From: DATBLE01 sp050258035 | Lineage (GTDB): Bacteria > Actinomycetota > Thermoleophilia > Gaiellales > Gaiellaceae | NCBI GenBank assembly: GCA_050258035.1 | Contig: JBLMYA010000110.1 | Span: 1-20,937 of the forward strand | Length of the DNA: 20,937 nucleotides | Reading direction: 5' to 3' | Part shown: one piece after another, positions 13,447 to 20,501 of the stretch | Position numbering within the stretch: the first letter of the stretch is position 1 | Layout: every line of letters begins with the position of its first letter | Notes under the pieces: model-generated | Seen by the model: only the letters and a program-made list of their open reading frames with translations | Database searches by the model: none | What the model was told of the DNA's origin: nothing | Made by a program: the position numbers and the translations under genes

Positions 13447-14528
13447 ACGGTCGTCTTCGCCCTCTTCTTCGCCTTGAAGTGGGGCATCACGCGGTGGGCG
13501 AACAGCTCCTGGTTCTTGATCGCCGCCCAGTGGTCGAAGTTGCCCGGGTTGACGGTGATCGAGACCTCGGTCAGCCCTTCGCAGACGTCGCGCACCGCCT
13601 CGATGCGCTCGATCACGTCCTCGGGCGTCCCGACCCAGACGATGTCGCCCGCGACCATCTCCTCGTACGGCGTCTCGGCGAGCTGCTCCAGAATCCCCGC
13701 GGTGTAGAAGCCGTACCCGGCGGCGGCCAGCTCGTCGGCCGGCGGCTTCTCGTGCTCGACGAGGGGGGAGGCGTTGCCGGCGAGGAAGCCCTTCATCCCT
13801 TTCTCGGCTTCGCGCAGCGCCGTGTCCCGGTCCTCGTCCAGGTAGCACGCGTGGATCCAGACGATATCGGGCTCGTTGCCGTGCTCGGCACAGGTCTTCC
13901 GGTAGAGGTCGAGCTGCTCGCGGAGCGCCTCGTAGGGCAGGAGCGGCGGCACGACGATCCCCCAGCCCTTCGAGCCGGCGAGGACGTACGTCTTGTCCGA
14001 CGTGCCCCCGGTGAAGACGCGGAACCCTCCGGGGGGAGGCGGCGGCACGATGCGGGCGTCGTGGACGTCGTAGAACTTCCCCGGGTACGAGAACGGCTCT
14101 CCGCCCGACTCGAGTGCGGTGAAGAGGAGCTCGAGGGACTCGTCGTAGCGCTCGACCATCTCGCCGTACGAGACGCCGGCACGCCAGGGAATCCACCCGT
14201 GGCCGCGTCCGACCCCGAACTCGTACCGGCCGCCGGTCATGACGTCCGCGAAGGCGATCCGGGACGCCAGCACCATCGGATTGTGGTACGGCAGCACGTG
14301 GACGAGCGTCCGGAAGTTGATCCGCGACGTCCGCTGGGCAGCCGCGGTGAAGAGCGCGATCGGATCAGGCGAGGACGAGAACTTCGGGAAGAAGAAGTGC
14401 TCGATCGCCGAGTACGTGTCGAAGCCGACCCGGTCCGCGTTCTCGATCTGCTCGAGGACCTCCGCGTAGACCTGGGCCGGATCCTTGCCGGGCCACCACT
14501 GGAGCTCCGAATAGATGCTGAACTTCAC
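13443..14528 (-). CDS. LLM-class flavin-dependent oxidoreductase/monooxygenase
   Basis: A 361-aa bacterial-luciferase-fold protein. Typical elements are the N-terminal VKFSIYSELQWWPG, GFDTYSAIEHFFFP, LVHVLPYHNPMVLASRIAFA, the conserved GGRYEFGVGRGHGWIPWRAG, RYDESLELLF, and a C-terminal GTPEDVIERIEAVRD then SITVNPGNFDHW. It probably uses reduced flavin supplied by a reductase, and the convergent gene is a flavin reductase. The start is GTG 14528, preceded by GAGGAGGC at 14535-14542; much longer readings upstream run through the MFS gene in the wrong frame. A TAAGAT box at 14558-14563 suggests its own promoter, separate from the MarR-MFS unit. Confidence 0.88.
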   Translation of the reverse strand: MKFSIYSELQWWPGKDPAQVYAEVLEQIENADRVGFDTYSAIEHFFFPKFSSSPDPIALFTAAAQRTSRINFRTLVHVLPYHNPMVLASRIAFADVMTGGRYEFGVGRGHGWIPWRAGVSYGEMVERYDESLELLFTALESGGEPFSYPGKFYDVHDARIVPPPPPGGFRVFTGGTSDKTYVLAGSKGWGIVVPPLLPYEALREQLDLYRKTCAEHGNEPDIVWIHACYLDEDRDTALREAEKGMKGFLAGNASPLVEHEKPPADELAAAGYGFYTAGILEQLAETPYEEMVAGDIVWVGTPEDVIERIEAVRDVCEGLTEVSITVNPGNFDHWAAIKNQELFAHRVMPHFKAKKRAKTTV

Positions 14529-14534
14529 CGCGCT

Positions 14535-14563
14535 GCCTCCTCGTAGGGGACGGTGCGATCTTA
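14535..14563 (-). promoter_or_regulatory. Predicted -10 box and Shine-Dalgarno for the second LLM gene
   Basis: TAAGAT (14563-14558, minus strand) is a good TAnnnT -10, giving a leader of roughly 20-25 nt that contains GAGGAGGC (14542-14535), 6 nt from the GTG at 14528. No recognisable -35 lies at 17 nt. This is the ordinary leadered arrangement. Confidence 0.5.
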
Positions 14564-14573
14564 CGACGGTGCA

Positions 14574-14592
14574 GCAGCCGGGGAGCGGCTGC
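14574..14592 (-). terminator. Hairpin directly after the MFS gene
   Basis: GCAGCCG pairs with CGGCTGC (7-bp GC stem, 5-nt loop) starting 1 nt after the MFS stop codon on the minus strand. There is no U tract, so it is either a Rho-independent-like terminator of the U-less type or an mRNA 3'-end stabiliser. Confidence 0.45.
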
Positions 14593-14593
14593 G

Positions 14594-16015
14594 CTAGCCG
14601 CGTTCGGCGGCCAGTGCCGGTTCGAGCGCGTCCGCCGCCAGTGGTCGGCGGCTCGGGATCAGGAGCGCCGAGAGGGTGCAGACGACCATGAAGCAGGCGG
14701 CCATCGCGAACGTCAGAGTGAAGCCGGTGACGAGCGGGAGCCCGTTCGCGGCGAGATGACCGGCGACGAAGGTGGCGGAGAGCTGACCGCCGATCGCGCC
14801 GCCGATCGTCCGCATGACCGTGTTCATGCCGCCGGCCGCACCGGTCTGGTGAGGGGCGACCGCCTGCACGATCAGGTTTCCGAGGGCGGAGAAGGCCAGC
14901 CCGATCCCGATCCCCATCAGCGCCGAGCTGATCAGCATGTCGATCGGCGAGCCGTGCTCGACGGCGATCAGCGCGAACGCCGCGGCCGAGAAGATCGATC
15001 CTGCGATCACGGCCGTCTTCGACCCGAATCGCCGCGCGATCCGGCCGGCGAATGACCCGACGATCACCATCCCGACCGTCGACGGGAGCAGGTAGAGGCC
15101 GGAGACGACGACCGACGCGCCGAAGCCGAAACCGGTGCTCTCCGGCAGCTGCGCGAACTGGGGGAAGACGACGAAGGACGAGTAGAGGCCGGCGCCGAGG
15201 AGGAACGCCGTCAGGTTGGTCGTCCAGACGCCCCGTACGCGCATCATCGTCATGTCGATCAGAGGCTGCGGACTCCGAGCCTCGACCACCACCCAGAGGG
15301 CGCAGACCGTCAGCCCGGCGACCAGCAGGCCGATCGTCCTGGGTGAGCCCCAGCCCCACGAGGTCGTCTCGCTGACGGCGATCAGGACGGCCGAGATCCC
15401 GGTGCTCATCAGCGCGGCCGCGAGCCAGTTGACCCGGCCGGGCACTCGTACCGGCGACTCCGGGATGAACCGCCAGGCAGAGACGGCGGCCGGGACGATT
15501 ACCGCCAGCGGCATCCAGAACAGCCATTGCCAGCCGAGGTGCTCGACGACGAGCGCACCGACGACGACGCCGACTCCGGCCCCGATCCCGAGGATCGCGG
15601 AGACGAGTCCGATGCTCCCGGCGACCTGCTCGCGCGGGAACTCGTCACGGATGATCCCGAAGGAGAGCGGGAAGATGCCGCCGCCGATGCCCTGGATCAC
15701 CCGGGCGACGATCAGGATGCCGAGCGAGTGCGCCACGGCCGCGAGCAGCGTGCCCGCGCCGAGGACGACGAGCGTCCAGACGAGCACGTGCTCCTTGCCG
15801 AACATGTCGCCGAGACGCCCGAGGATCGCGGTCCCGACCGACGCCGATAGCAAGTAGCCGGTCAGCAGCCAGGCGATGCCCGTCTCGGTGGCGTTGAGGT
15901 CGTGCTGGATCGTCGGCAGGGCCGGGACGACCGCCGAGCTGAGCATTGCGTAGGCGAGCCCGGCGATCGACAGCACGGCCAGGGTCAGGTGCGGATGGGA
16001 GCGCCTCGCCGTCAT
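14594..16015 (-). CDS. MFS transporter, DHA2/EmrB-QacA drug-efflux type
   Basis: A 473-aa membrane protein, the usual length for the 14-helix DHA2 group. Landmarks include motif A-like GRLGDMFGKEHVLV after helix 2, RVIQGIGGGIFPLSFGIIRD (motif B region), the antiporter-type motif C GIGAGVGVVVGALVVEHLGW, and PHQTGAAGGMNTVMRTIGGAIG near the end. Such proteins expel hydrophobic or cationic compounds using the proton gradient. ATG 16015 overlaps the stop of the MarR gene by 4 nt, so it is almost certainly co-transcribed with and controlled by that regulator. A GC-rich hairpin follows the stop. Confidence 0.92.
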   Translation of the reverse strand: MTARRSHPHLTLAVLSIAGLAYAMLSSAVVPALPTIQHDLNATETGIAWLLTGYLLSASVGTAILGRLGDMFGKEHVLVWTLVVLGAGTLLAAVAHSLGILIVARVIQGIGGGIFPLSFGIIRDEFPREQVAGSIGLVSAILGIGAGVGVVVGALVVEHLGWQWLFWMPLAVIVPAAVSAWRFIPESPVRVPGRVNWLAAALMSTGISAVLIAVSETTSWGWGSPRTIGLLVAGLTVCALWVVVEARSPQPLIDMTMMRVRGVWTTNLTAFLLGAGLYSSFVVFPQFAQLPESTGFGFGASVVVSGLYLLPSTVGMVIVGSFAGRIARRFGSKTAVIAGSIFSAAAFALIAVEHGSPIDMLISSALMGIGIGLAFSALGNLIVQAVAPHQTGAAGGMNTVMRTIGGAIGGQLSATFVAGHLAANGLPLVTGFTLTFAMAACFMVVCTLSALLIPSRRPLAADALEPALAAERG

Positions 16016-16485
16016 CGGGTCGCGAGCAGGGCGGGGCGGTGGACCGAGGCGCCGGCGTTCAGCGCCTCGTTCAGCCTCGCAAGCAGGTCGACCAACCTTC
16101 TCCGCTCGGCGGGCGCGAACCCGGCGAGCGCCTCGTCGAGCACGGTCTCGATCTCTCTGCGGCGCGCCTCTGCCGCCGCCCGACCGCGCGTGGTCGCCTC
16201 GTGCAGGACCGCCCGCCGGTCGACTGGGTCCGCCTTGCGGGCGACCAGCCCTGCGTCGACGAGCCCGTCGACGGCGCGGCTGGTCGTCGGGTCCGTCGCT
16301 CCCGCCCGCTCGGCGAGTGGGCCGAGCCGCAGAGGCCCCGAGTCGACGAGCTCGAGCAGGACGAGCCGCTGCGTCGAGGTGAGCATGCGCCACTTCGGGG
16401 AGCCGGTGCCGGCTCGGACGAGGGCGGAGAAGAGCGGTGCGAGCTGGTCGGCGAGGGCGGCGCCGTGTCCGGCTGATCCTTGCAC
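16012..16485 (-). CDS. MarR-family transcriptional regulator
   Basis: A 157-aa winged-helix regulator. The helix-turn-helix covers about residues 37-80 (LTSTQRLVLLELVDSG, then the recognition part ATDPTTSRAVDGLVDAGLV), and the wing reads ARKADPVDRRAVLHEATTRG, a standard MarR DPxDRR pattern. Flanking helices would form the dimer and ligand pocket. It precedes an MFS exporter with a 4-nt overlap, the classical arrangement for a ligand-released repressor of efflux. GTG 16485 is the only sensible start and lies inside a 29-nt inverted repeat, with a TAACCT box 7 nt upstream, so it is probably leaderless and self-repressed. Confidence 0.92.
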   Translation of the reverse strand: MQGSAGHGAALADQLAPLFSALVRAGTGSPKWRMLTSTQRLVLLELVDSGPLRLGPLAERAGATDPTTSRAVDGLVDAGLVARKADPVDRRAVLHEATTRGRAAAEARRREIETVLDEALAGFAPAERRRLVDLLARLNEALNAGASVHRPALLATR

Positions 16486-16521
16486 CGGGCAAAGGTTACC
16501 CGGGGCAAGAATCGATGTCAG
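16480..16521 (-). promoter_or_regulatory. marR promoter with overlapping inverted-repeat operator
   Basis: On the minus strand CTGACA (16521-16516) and TAACCT (16498-16493) are separated by 17 nt, a good -35/-10 pair, with the predicted start at or next to the GTG (16485). TTGCACCGGGCAA (16480-16492) and TTACCCGGGGCAA (16496-16508) form a 13-nt inverted repeat with 11 of 13 matches around a 3-nt centre, covering the -10 and the start codon. The -35 includes the stop codon of the upstream gene. This looks like a MarR autoregulatory operator. Confidence 0.65.
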
Positions 16522-17684
16522 CCGGCGAGCCCGCGCAGCTCCTCGTCGGTGACGAGGCCGCGCTTCTCGGCGCCGAGTGCCTTCACCTCGGCGAGCAGCT
16601 CCGGCCAGCGCTCCTCGGGCACGTCGAGCCCGAGTCGCTCGACGGCGATGCGGATCGAGTCGATCCCGCTCTTCTTGCCGAGCACGACCGAGCGCTCGGC
16701 GCCGACGAGCTCCGAGGAATACGGCTCGATCGCCGGTGGGTCGTGGAACTGGCTCGCCACCGCGCCGCTCTCGCGGCGGAACAGATTCTCGCCGACGACC
16801 GGCTTCCACGGCTCCAGCTCGGTACCGGTCACGCGTCGGACGAGCCCGGACACCTCCCGGGCGCGGTCGAGCCGCAGGCTGGTCGACACGCCGTAGAGCG
16901 CGTCGAGCGTCAACGCGAGCTCGATCAGGTTCGCGTTCCCTCCGCGCTCGCCCATGCCGTTGATCGTCCCCTGGATCCAGCTCGCGCCGGCACGGACAGC
17001 TGCGGCCGCCGCGGCGGTGGCCAGCCCGAAATCGTTGTGGCCGTGGAAGTGAACCGGAACGGCGGGGCCGAGCGACTCGCGGGTGCGGCCGACGAGCTCG
17101 GCGACCGCCTCCGGAGTCGCGACGCCGATCGTGTCGACGACGACCGCCTCCCCGGCGCCCGCCTCGACCGCGGTCTCGTACGCCTGCCGGAAGAACTCGA
17201 GGTCTGCGCGGGTTCCGTCGACGCCGAAGTAGGCGACGGTGATGCCGTGCCCGGCGGCGAACGACACGGCGTCGCGGATCCGGCCGAGCATCGACTCGCG
17301 GGTGACCCCGAGCGCGGCGAGCTTCGCGTCCGAGATCGGCGACTCGATCACGCTCGCCTGCACGCCGAGCTCGACGAGCGCCTGGGCGTCGGCGGCGACG
17401 GCGCGCGAGAAGCACCACACCTCGGCGTTCAGGCCCGCGTCGGCGATGAGCTTCACCGCGTCCCAGTCGTCCTGCGAGACCCGGGGGAAGCCCGCCTCGA
17501 TCCGCTCGATGCCGAGCGAGTCGATCGCCCGGGCGAGTTCGAGCTTCTGCCGGGGGTCGAGGACGACGCCGACGGTCTGCTCCCCGTCGCGGAGCGTCGT
17601 GTCGTAGAGGCCGACCGAACCGCCGATCCGATGCGGCTCGTTGATCGAGCCGGTCCAGACGAGATCAGATCTCGACGACGCCAT
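16518..17684 (-). CDS. LeuA/homocitrate-synthase family (HMGL-like) acyltransferase or lyase
   Basis: A 388-aa protein with a complete DRE-TIM metallolyase barrel: YDTTLRDGEQTVGVVL (LRDGEQ at 31-36), RIEAGFP, the metal-binding HFHGHND (His214 and His216), and GMGERGGNANLIELALTL (Asn250). Relatives condense acetyl-CoA with a 2-oxo acid to form isopropylmalate, homocitrate or citramalate. LeuA proper is over 500 aa with a C-terminal leucine-sensing domain; at 388 aa this one lacks it and is nearer homocitrate-synthase length, so it may be free of feedback control. No leuB/leuC/leuD is nearby. The ATG at 17684 overlaps the M24 gene by 20 nt and has no clear Shine-Dalgarno; no better start exists before the barrel. 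Confidence 0.85.
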   Translation of the reverse strand: MASSRSDLVWTGSINEPHRIGGSVGLYDTTLRDGEQTVGVVLDPRQKLELARAIDSLGIERIEAGFPRVSQDDWDAVKLIADAGLNAEVWCFSRAVAADAQALVELGVQASVIESPISDAKLAALGVTRESMLGRIRDAVSFAAGHGITVAYFGVDGTRADLEFFRQAYETAVEAGAGEAVVVDTIGVATPEAVAELVGRTRESLGPAVPVHFHGHNDFGLATAAAAAAVRAGASWIQGTINGMGERGGNANLIELALTLDALYGVSTSLRLDRAREVSGLVRRVTGTELEPWKPVVGENLFRRESGAVASQFHDPPAIEPYSSELVGAERSVVLGKKSGIDSIRIAVERLGLDVPEERWPELLAEVKALGAEKRGLVTDEELRGLAG

Positions 17685-18822
17685 CCGGGAACGGAGACAG
17701 CTTCTCCGGGCCGTCCGCGGTGATCAGGAAGTCGTCCTCGAGTCGGAGACCGCCGCCCTCCGGCCAGTAGATCCCGGGCTCGATCGCGAGCACCATGTTC
17801 TCCGCCAGCTCGCCGGCTCCGGCCTGGTGCGCGTACGGCGGCTCGTGTGCGCGAGCGCCGATGCCGTGGCAGATCGGGTGAGACGGCTGGCCGGGGTAGC
17901 CCGCCTCGGCGATGCCCTCGCGGATCCGCCGGTCGAGCTCGGCCAGGCTCGCCCCGGGCGAGCAGAAGTCGACCGCGTCGTCGTAGACCGCGGTCAGCCG
18001 GTCGAGGAGCTCCGCATAGCGCGGGGTGAGCGTGCCCGGGCAGAGATTCTTCGTGTGGTCGGCCCAGTAACCGTCGGCGCACACCCAGATCTCGAACAGC
18101 GTCGGCTCACCCTCGACGATCGGATCTGCGGTCGTCGCGGTGAACGTCTTGATGCTGGGGCCCGACCAGACGAGCGAGAACGGGAGCGCGAGCTCCACCT
18201 TGCCGTCCCAGCCGGTGCCCTCGCCGTGGACGAAGCCCTGCCACTCGGCCGCCGCCTGCGCGCACGTCATCCCGGGGCGGAGGACGCCCTGGACGTGCTC
18301 CATCGCCGCGGCGGCGATCTCGTTCGCGAGCCGCATGCGCTCGATCTCCTGCTCGGTCTTGACGGCGCGAGCCTCGGCGAGGAGCGGCGTGGCGTCGGCG
18401 GCGTCGGGAAACGCATCGAACCACGCCTTCGGGTACGTGGTCGGCTCGCCGACCATCCGGTCCGACGCCTGCGTGCCGAGGCTCAGCTCGAGGCCGACGT
18501 TCTCGTACGCAGCGGCCGACTCGCGTGCGAGGTCGAGGGCACGGAGCCCCGGCGGCCGCGGATCGGCCGCGTCGTAGCCGCCGAAGAACCGGAGGTCGGC
18601 CGTCCAGGCGGTACGGGCGGCGTCCTCGGCGGAGGGCTCCAGACAGATCAGCACCGGATCGCCGTCGCGCGGGAACACGCAGGCGTCGAAGCCCTTCATT
18701 CCCCAGAAGTTCGTCAGGTAGAGGACGTTGTCGGGCGCACGGACGACGAGCGCATCGAGTTCCCGCTCGGCCATGAGCGTGCGCACGCGTTCGAGCTTCG
18801 CGTCGTCGCGAGGCCAGGTCAC
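17665..18822 (-). CDS. M24-family Xaa-Pro dipeptidase/aminopeptidase-like protein
   Basis: A 385-aa protein with a creatinase_N-type first domain (about 1-130, including APDNVLYLTNFWG) and an M24 domain. The aligned metal ligands are Glu244 (FEIWVCADG; canonical Asp), Asp255 (ADHTKN), His319 (CHGIGARAHEPP), Glu348 (AIEPGIY) and Glu362 (LEDDFLIT), so four of five are standard and the first is a conservative change. It is therefore much more likely to be an active metallohydrolase than the M24 protein at 2511. Substrate could be an Xaa-Pro peptide or a related amide. It heads a two-gene unit with the LeuA-like gene. The GTG at 18822 is 6 nt after a TAGGTT box and lacks a Shine-Dalgarno. Confidence 0.9.
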   Translation of the reverse strand: MTWPRDDAKLERVRTLMAERELDALVVRAPDNVLYLTNFWGMKGFDACVFPRDGDPVLICLEPSAEDAARTAWTADLRFFGGYDAADPRPPGLRALDLARESAAAYENVGLELSLGTQASDRMVGEPTTYPKAWFDAFPDAADATPLLAEARAVKTEQEIERMRLANEIAAAAMEHVQGVLRPGMTCAQAAAEWQGFVHGEGTGWDGKVELALPFSLVWSGPSIKTFTATTADPIVEGEPTLFEIWVCADGYWADHTKNLCPGTLTPRYAELLDRLTAVYDDAVDFCSPGASLAELDRRIREGIAEAGYPGQPSHPICHGIGARAHEPPYAHQAGAGELAENMVLAIEPGIYWPEGGGLRLEDDFLITADGPEKLSPFPDGVVEI

Positions 18823-18828
18823 GGGAGG

Positions 18829-18834
18829 AACCTA
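18829..18834 (-). promoter_or_regulatory. -10-like box of a leaderless promoter for the second M24 gene
   Basis: TAGGTT on the minus strand ends 6 nt before the GTG at 18822, identical in sequence and spacing to the box at 641-646. The intervening CCTCCC is the complement of a Shine-Dalgarno, not one. No -35 consensus is seen. Confidence 0.5.
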
Positions 18835-18859
18835 TCGGGCTGGGGACGGTCGGTGACGG

Positions 18860-18888
18860 TCCTGTAGGGGGTCAGACCCCCTACAGGA
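18860..18888. repeat. Long perfect palindrome (14-nt arms, 1-nt centre)
   Basis: TCCTGTAGGGGGTC, a single A, then GACCCCCTACAGGA. It sits in the 87-nt gap between the end of the MBL-fold gene and the start of the M24 gene. No T tract follows in either direction. It might terminate the upstream transcript or be a dispersed palindromic (REP-like) element; the GGGTCAGACCC core resembles palindromes I recall near REP-associated transposases, but no transposase is present here. Confidence 0.7.
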
Positions 18889-18909
18889 GTGTGCCGCCGC
18901 CTCCACAGG

Positions 18910-19638
18910 TCAGGGCAGCGGCGACCAGATGCCGTCCGCCATCCGGCCGAAGCCGCTACCGGGGAAGTGGCCCGCCGCCAGGATCCGGTCGCCGTACGCG
19001 GACAGCACCTCCTCACGTGTTCTCGCCGACCGACGGGGATCAGCGTCCGAGAGGTAGACGAGGCCCGGCAGTGCGAGCTGCGCCGGGTGGACGGCGACGT
19101 CGCCGAGAACGACGATCTCGTCCCCGACCCGGACGCTCATGTGGCCGGGGAGGTGGCCGGGCGTCTCGAAGGCGACCACGCCCGGCGCGAGCTCGGCTTC
19201 GCCCTCGACCGGCGTAGCTCCGGGCAGCGGCCGCCCGCGCTCCGCAGACAGCGCGATGCTCTGGCGGTGCGCCACGAACGGGACGCCCACGAACGTCGCA
19301 TTCCAGCCGACGTGGTCGATGTGGATGTGGGTCAGGAACACGGTGTCCGGCCACGCGTGCAGCCGCTCGAGCTCACCGGGCAGCCACCCCTGGGCCTCCG
19401 GGAGGAACTCGCCGCCCCTGGGACCGACGCCGGTGTCGACGAGGATCGTCCGGCCGACGCCCCGGATCAGGTACGAGCGGAACGGCAGCCGCCAGCGGTC
19501 GCCGTCGAAGAGCTCCGGATGACGTTCCCGCCACATCTCCCAGTCGTCCTCCTCGGCGTCGGGGAAGCCCTCCGAATAGGTGGTGAACGAGCCCTCGGCG
19601 TCGAGGAGGGCGTCGACCTCGAAGTCGCCGGCTACCAC
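18910..19638 (-). CDS. Metallo-beta-lactamase-fold hydrolase
   Basis: A 242-aa MBL-fold protein. The metal-binding signature is LTHIHIDHVGW (His104, His106, Asp108, His109), with His162 (PGHLPGH), Asp180 (VLGDVAVH) and His224 (AAGHFPG) completing a two-metal site. TILVDTGVGPRGGEFLPEAQG resembles the first strand of lactonase-like members. It probably hydrolyses an ester, lactone or thioester; AHL-lactonase-like activity is possible but unproven. GTG 19638 overlaps the stop of the FAH-family gene by 7 nt and no other start precedes the fold. Last gene of the unit that begins with the peroxiredoxin. Confidence 0.88.
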   Translation of the reverse strand: MVAGDFEVDALLDAEGSFTTYSEGFPDAEEDDWEMWRERHPELFDGDRWRLPFRSYLIRGVGRTILVDTGVGPRGGEFLPEAQGWLPGELERLHAWPDTVFLTHIHIDHVGWNATFVGVPFVAHRQSIALSAERGRPLPGATPVEGEAELAPGVVAFETPGHLPGHMSVRVGDEIVVLGDVAVHPAQLALPGLVYLSDADPRRSARTREEVLSAYGDRILAAGHFPGSGFGRMADGIWSPLP

Positions 19639-20501
19639 CGCACCCGGGGCGGCGCCGGCTTCCCGTGGCCTTCCTGCCACGAGATCACGGGGTTCCGGAG
19701 CACGCCGATCCCCTCGATCTCGGCCTCCATCACGTCGCCCGGCTCGAGGTAGAGCGACGCCGCGTCGGGGGAGAACCCGGCGACGCCCGACACCGTGCCC
19801 GTCGAGAGCACGTCCCCCGCCGAGTACCCGAGCGGCGAGTAGTGCGCGATGATCTCCGGGATCGTCACGGACATGCGTGACGAATGCGACACCTGCCGCT
19901 GCTCGCCGTTCACGCGCAGCTCCATCGCCAGGTCGTGCGGGTCGGCGACCTCGTCCGGCGTGACGATCCACGGGCCCAGCGGACAGAAGGTGTCGATCGC
20001 CTTGCAGAACGAGAACACGCCCGACTCCATCTCGCGGCGCTGGATGTCACGTGCGGTGATGTCGTTGAAGATCACGTACCCGGCGACGTAGTCCATCGCA
20101 TCGTCCGTCCCGAACCACTTGCCGTCGCGGCCGATCACGACCGCGAGCTCGAGCTCGTAGTCGAGCTCCTCGGTCAGGTGCTCGGGGTAGATCACCGGGT
20201 CGTCCTGGCCGATCAGGGCGTCGACGTTCTGGAAGAAGACGATCCAGGGCGAGATCTTGTGCGACCAGTCGACCTGCTTGGACTCCTCCTCGTGCTCGCG
20301 GAAGTTGCCGGCGGTGTGGAAGAACTTCTTCGGGACGATCGGCGGCCGGAGCCTCGCTCCCGCGAGTGGCACGCGCTCGCCCGTCTCGGCGGCTCCGCCG
20401 CGCTCGAACCACTCGCGCATCGTCGGTACGTCCAGGACGACGATCTCGTCGTCCTCGACCCGGCCGACCCGGCCCTCGTCGAACGTCACGAGACGAGCCA
20501 C
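19632..20501 (-). CDS. Fumarylacetoacetate hydrolase (FAH) family protein
   Basis: A 289-aa protein with a small N-terminal domain (1-50) and the FAH catalytic fold. PPIVPKKFFHTAGNFREHEEE contains the usual entry motif; metal ligands are probable in LDYELELAVVIG (Glu116, Glu118) and FNDITARDIQ (Asp147). LSTGTVSGVAG and EPGDVMEAEIEGIGVLRNPV are typical of the family's last third. Members cleave or decarboxylate/hydrate acylpyruvate-type ring-cleavage products, such as those from aromatic catabolism, or hydrolyse acylpyruvates. I start at GTG 20501 because AGGAGGT at 20508-20514 is 6 nt away and the sequence begins ARLVTF like relatives; GTG 20489, overlapping the upstream stop by 4 nt, is an alternative. 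Confidence 0.9.
   Translation of the reverse strand: MARLVTFDEGRVGRVEDDEIVVLDVPTMREWFERGGAAETGERVPLAGARLRPPIVPKKFFHTAGNFREHEEESKQVDWSHKISPWIVFFQNVDALIGQDDPVIYPEHLTEELDYELELAVVIGRDGKWFGTDDAMDYVAGYVIFNDITARDIQRREMESGVFSFCKAIDTFCPLGPWIVTPDEVADPHDLAMELRVNGEQRQVSHSSRMSVTIPEIIAHYSPLGYSAGDVLSTGTVSGVAGFSPDAASLYLEPGDVMEAEIEGIGVLRNPVISWQEGHGKPAPPRVRW

Noticed and set aside
13443..15527. 694-codon minus-strand frame that would fuse sequence upstream to the second LLM enzyme
   Set aside because: The upstream part is the wrong frame of the MFS gene; a strong Shine-Dalgarno and the family N terminus place the start at 14528.
20487..20489. GTG 20489 as the FAH-family start (4-nt overlap with the peroxiredoxin stop)
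   Set aside because: GTG 20501 has an ideal AGGAGGT site and a more family-like N terminus; kept only as an alternative.
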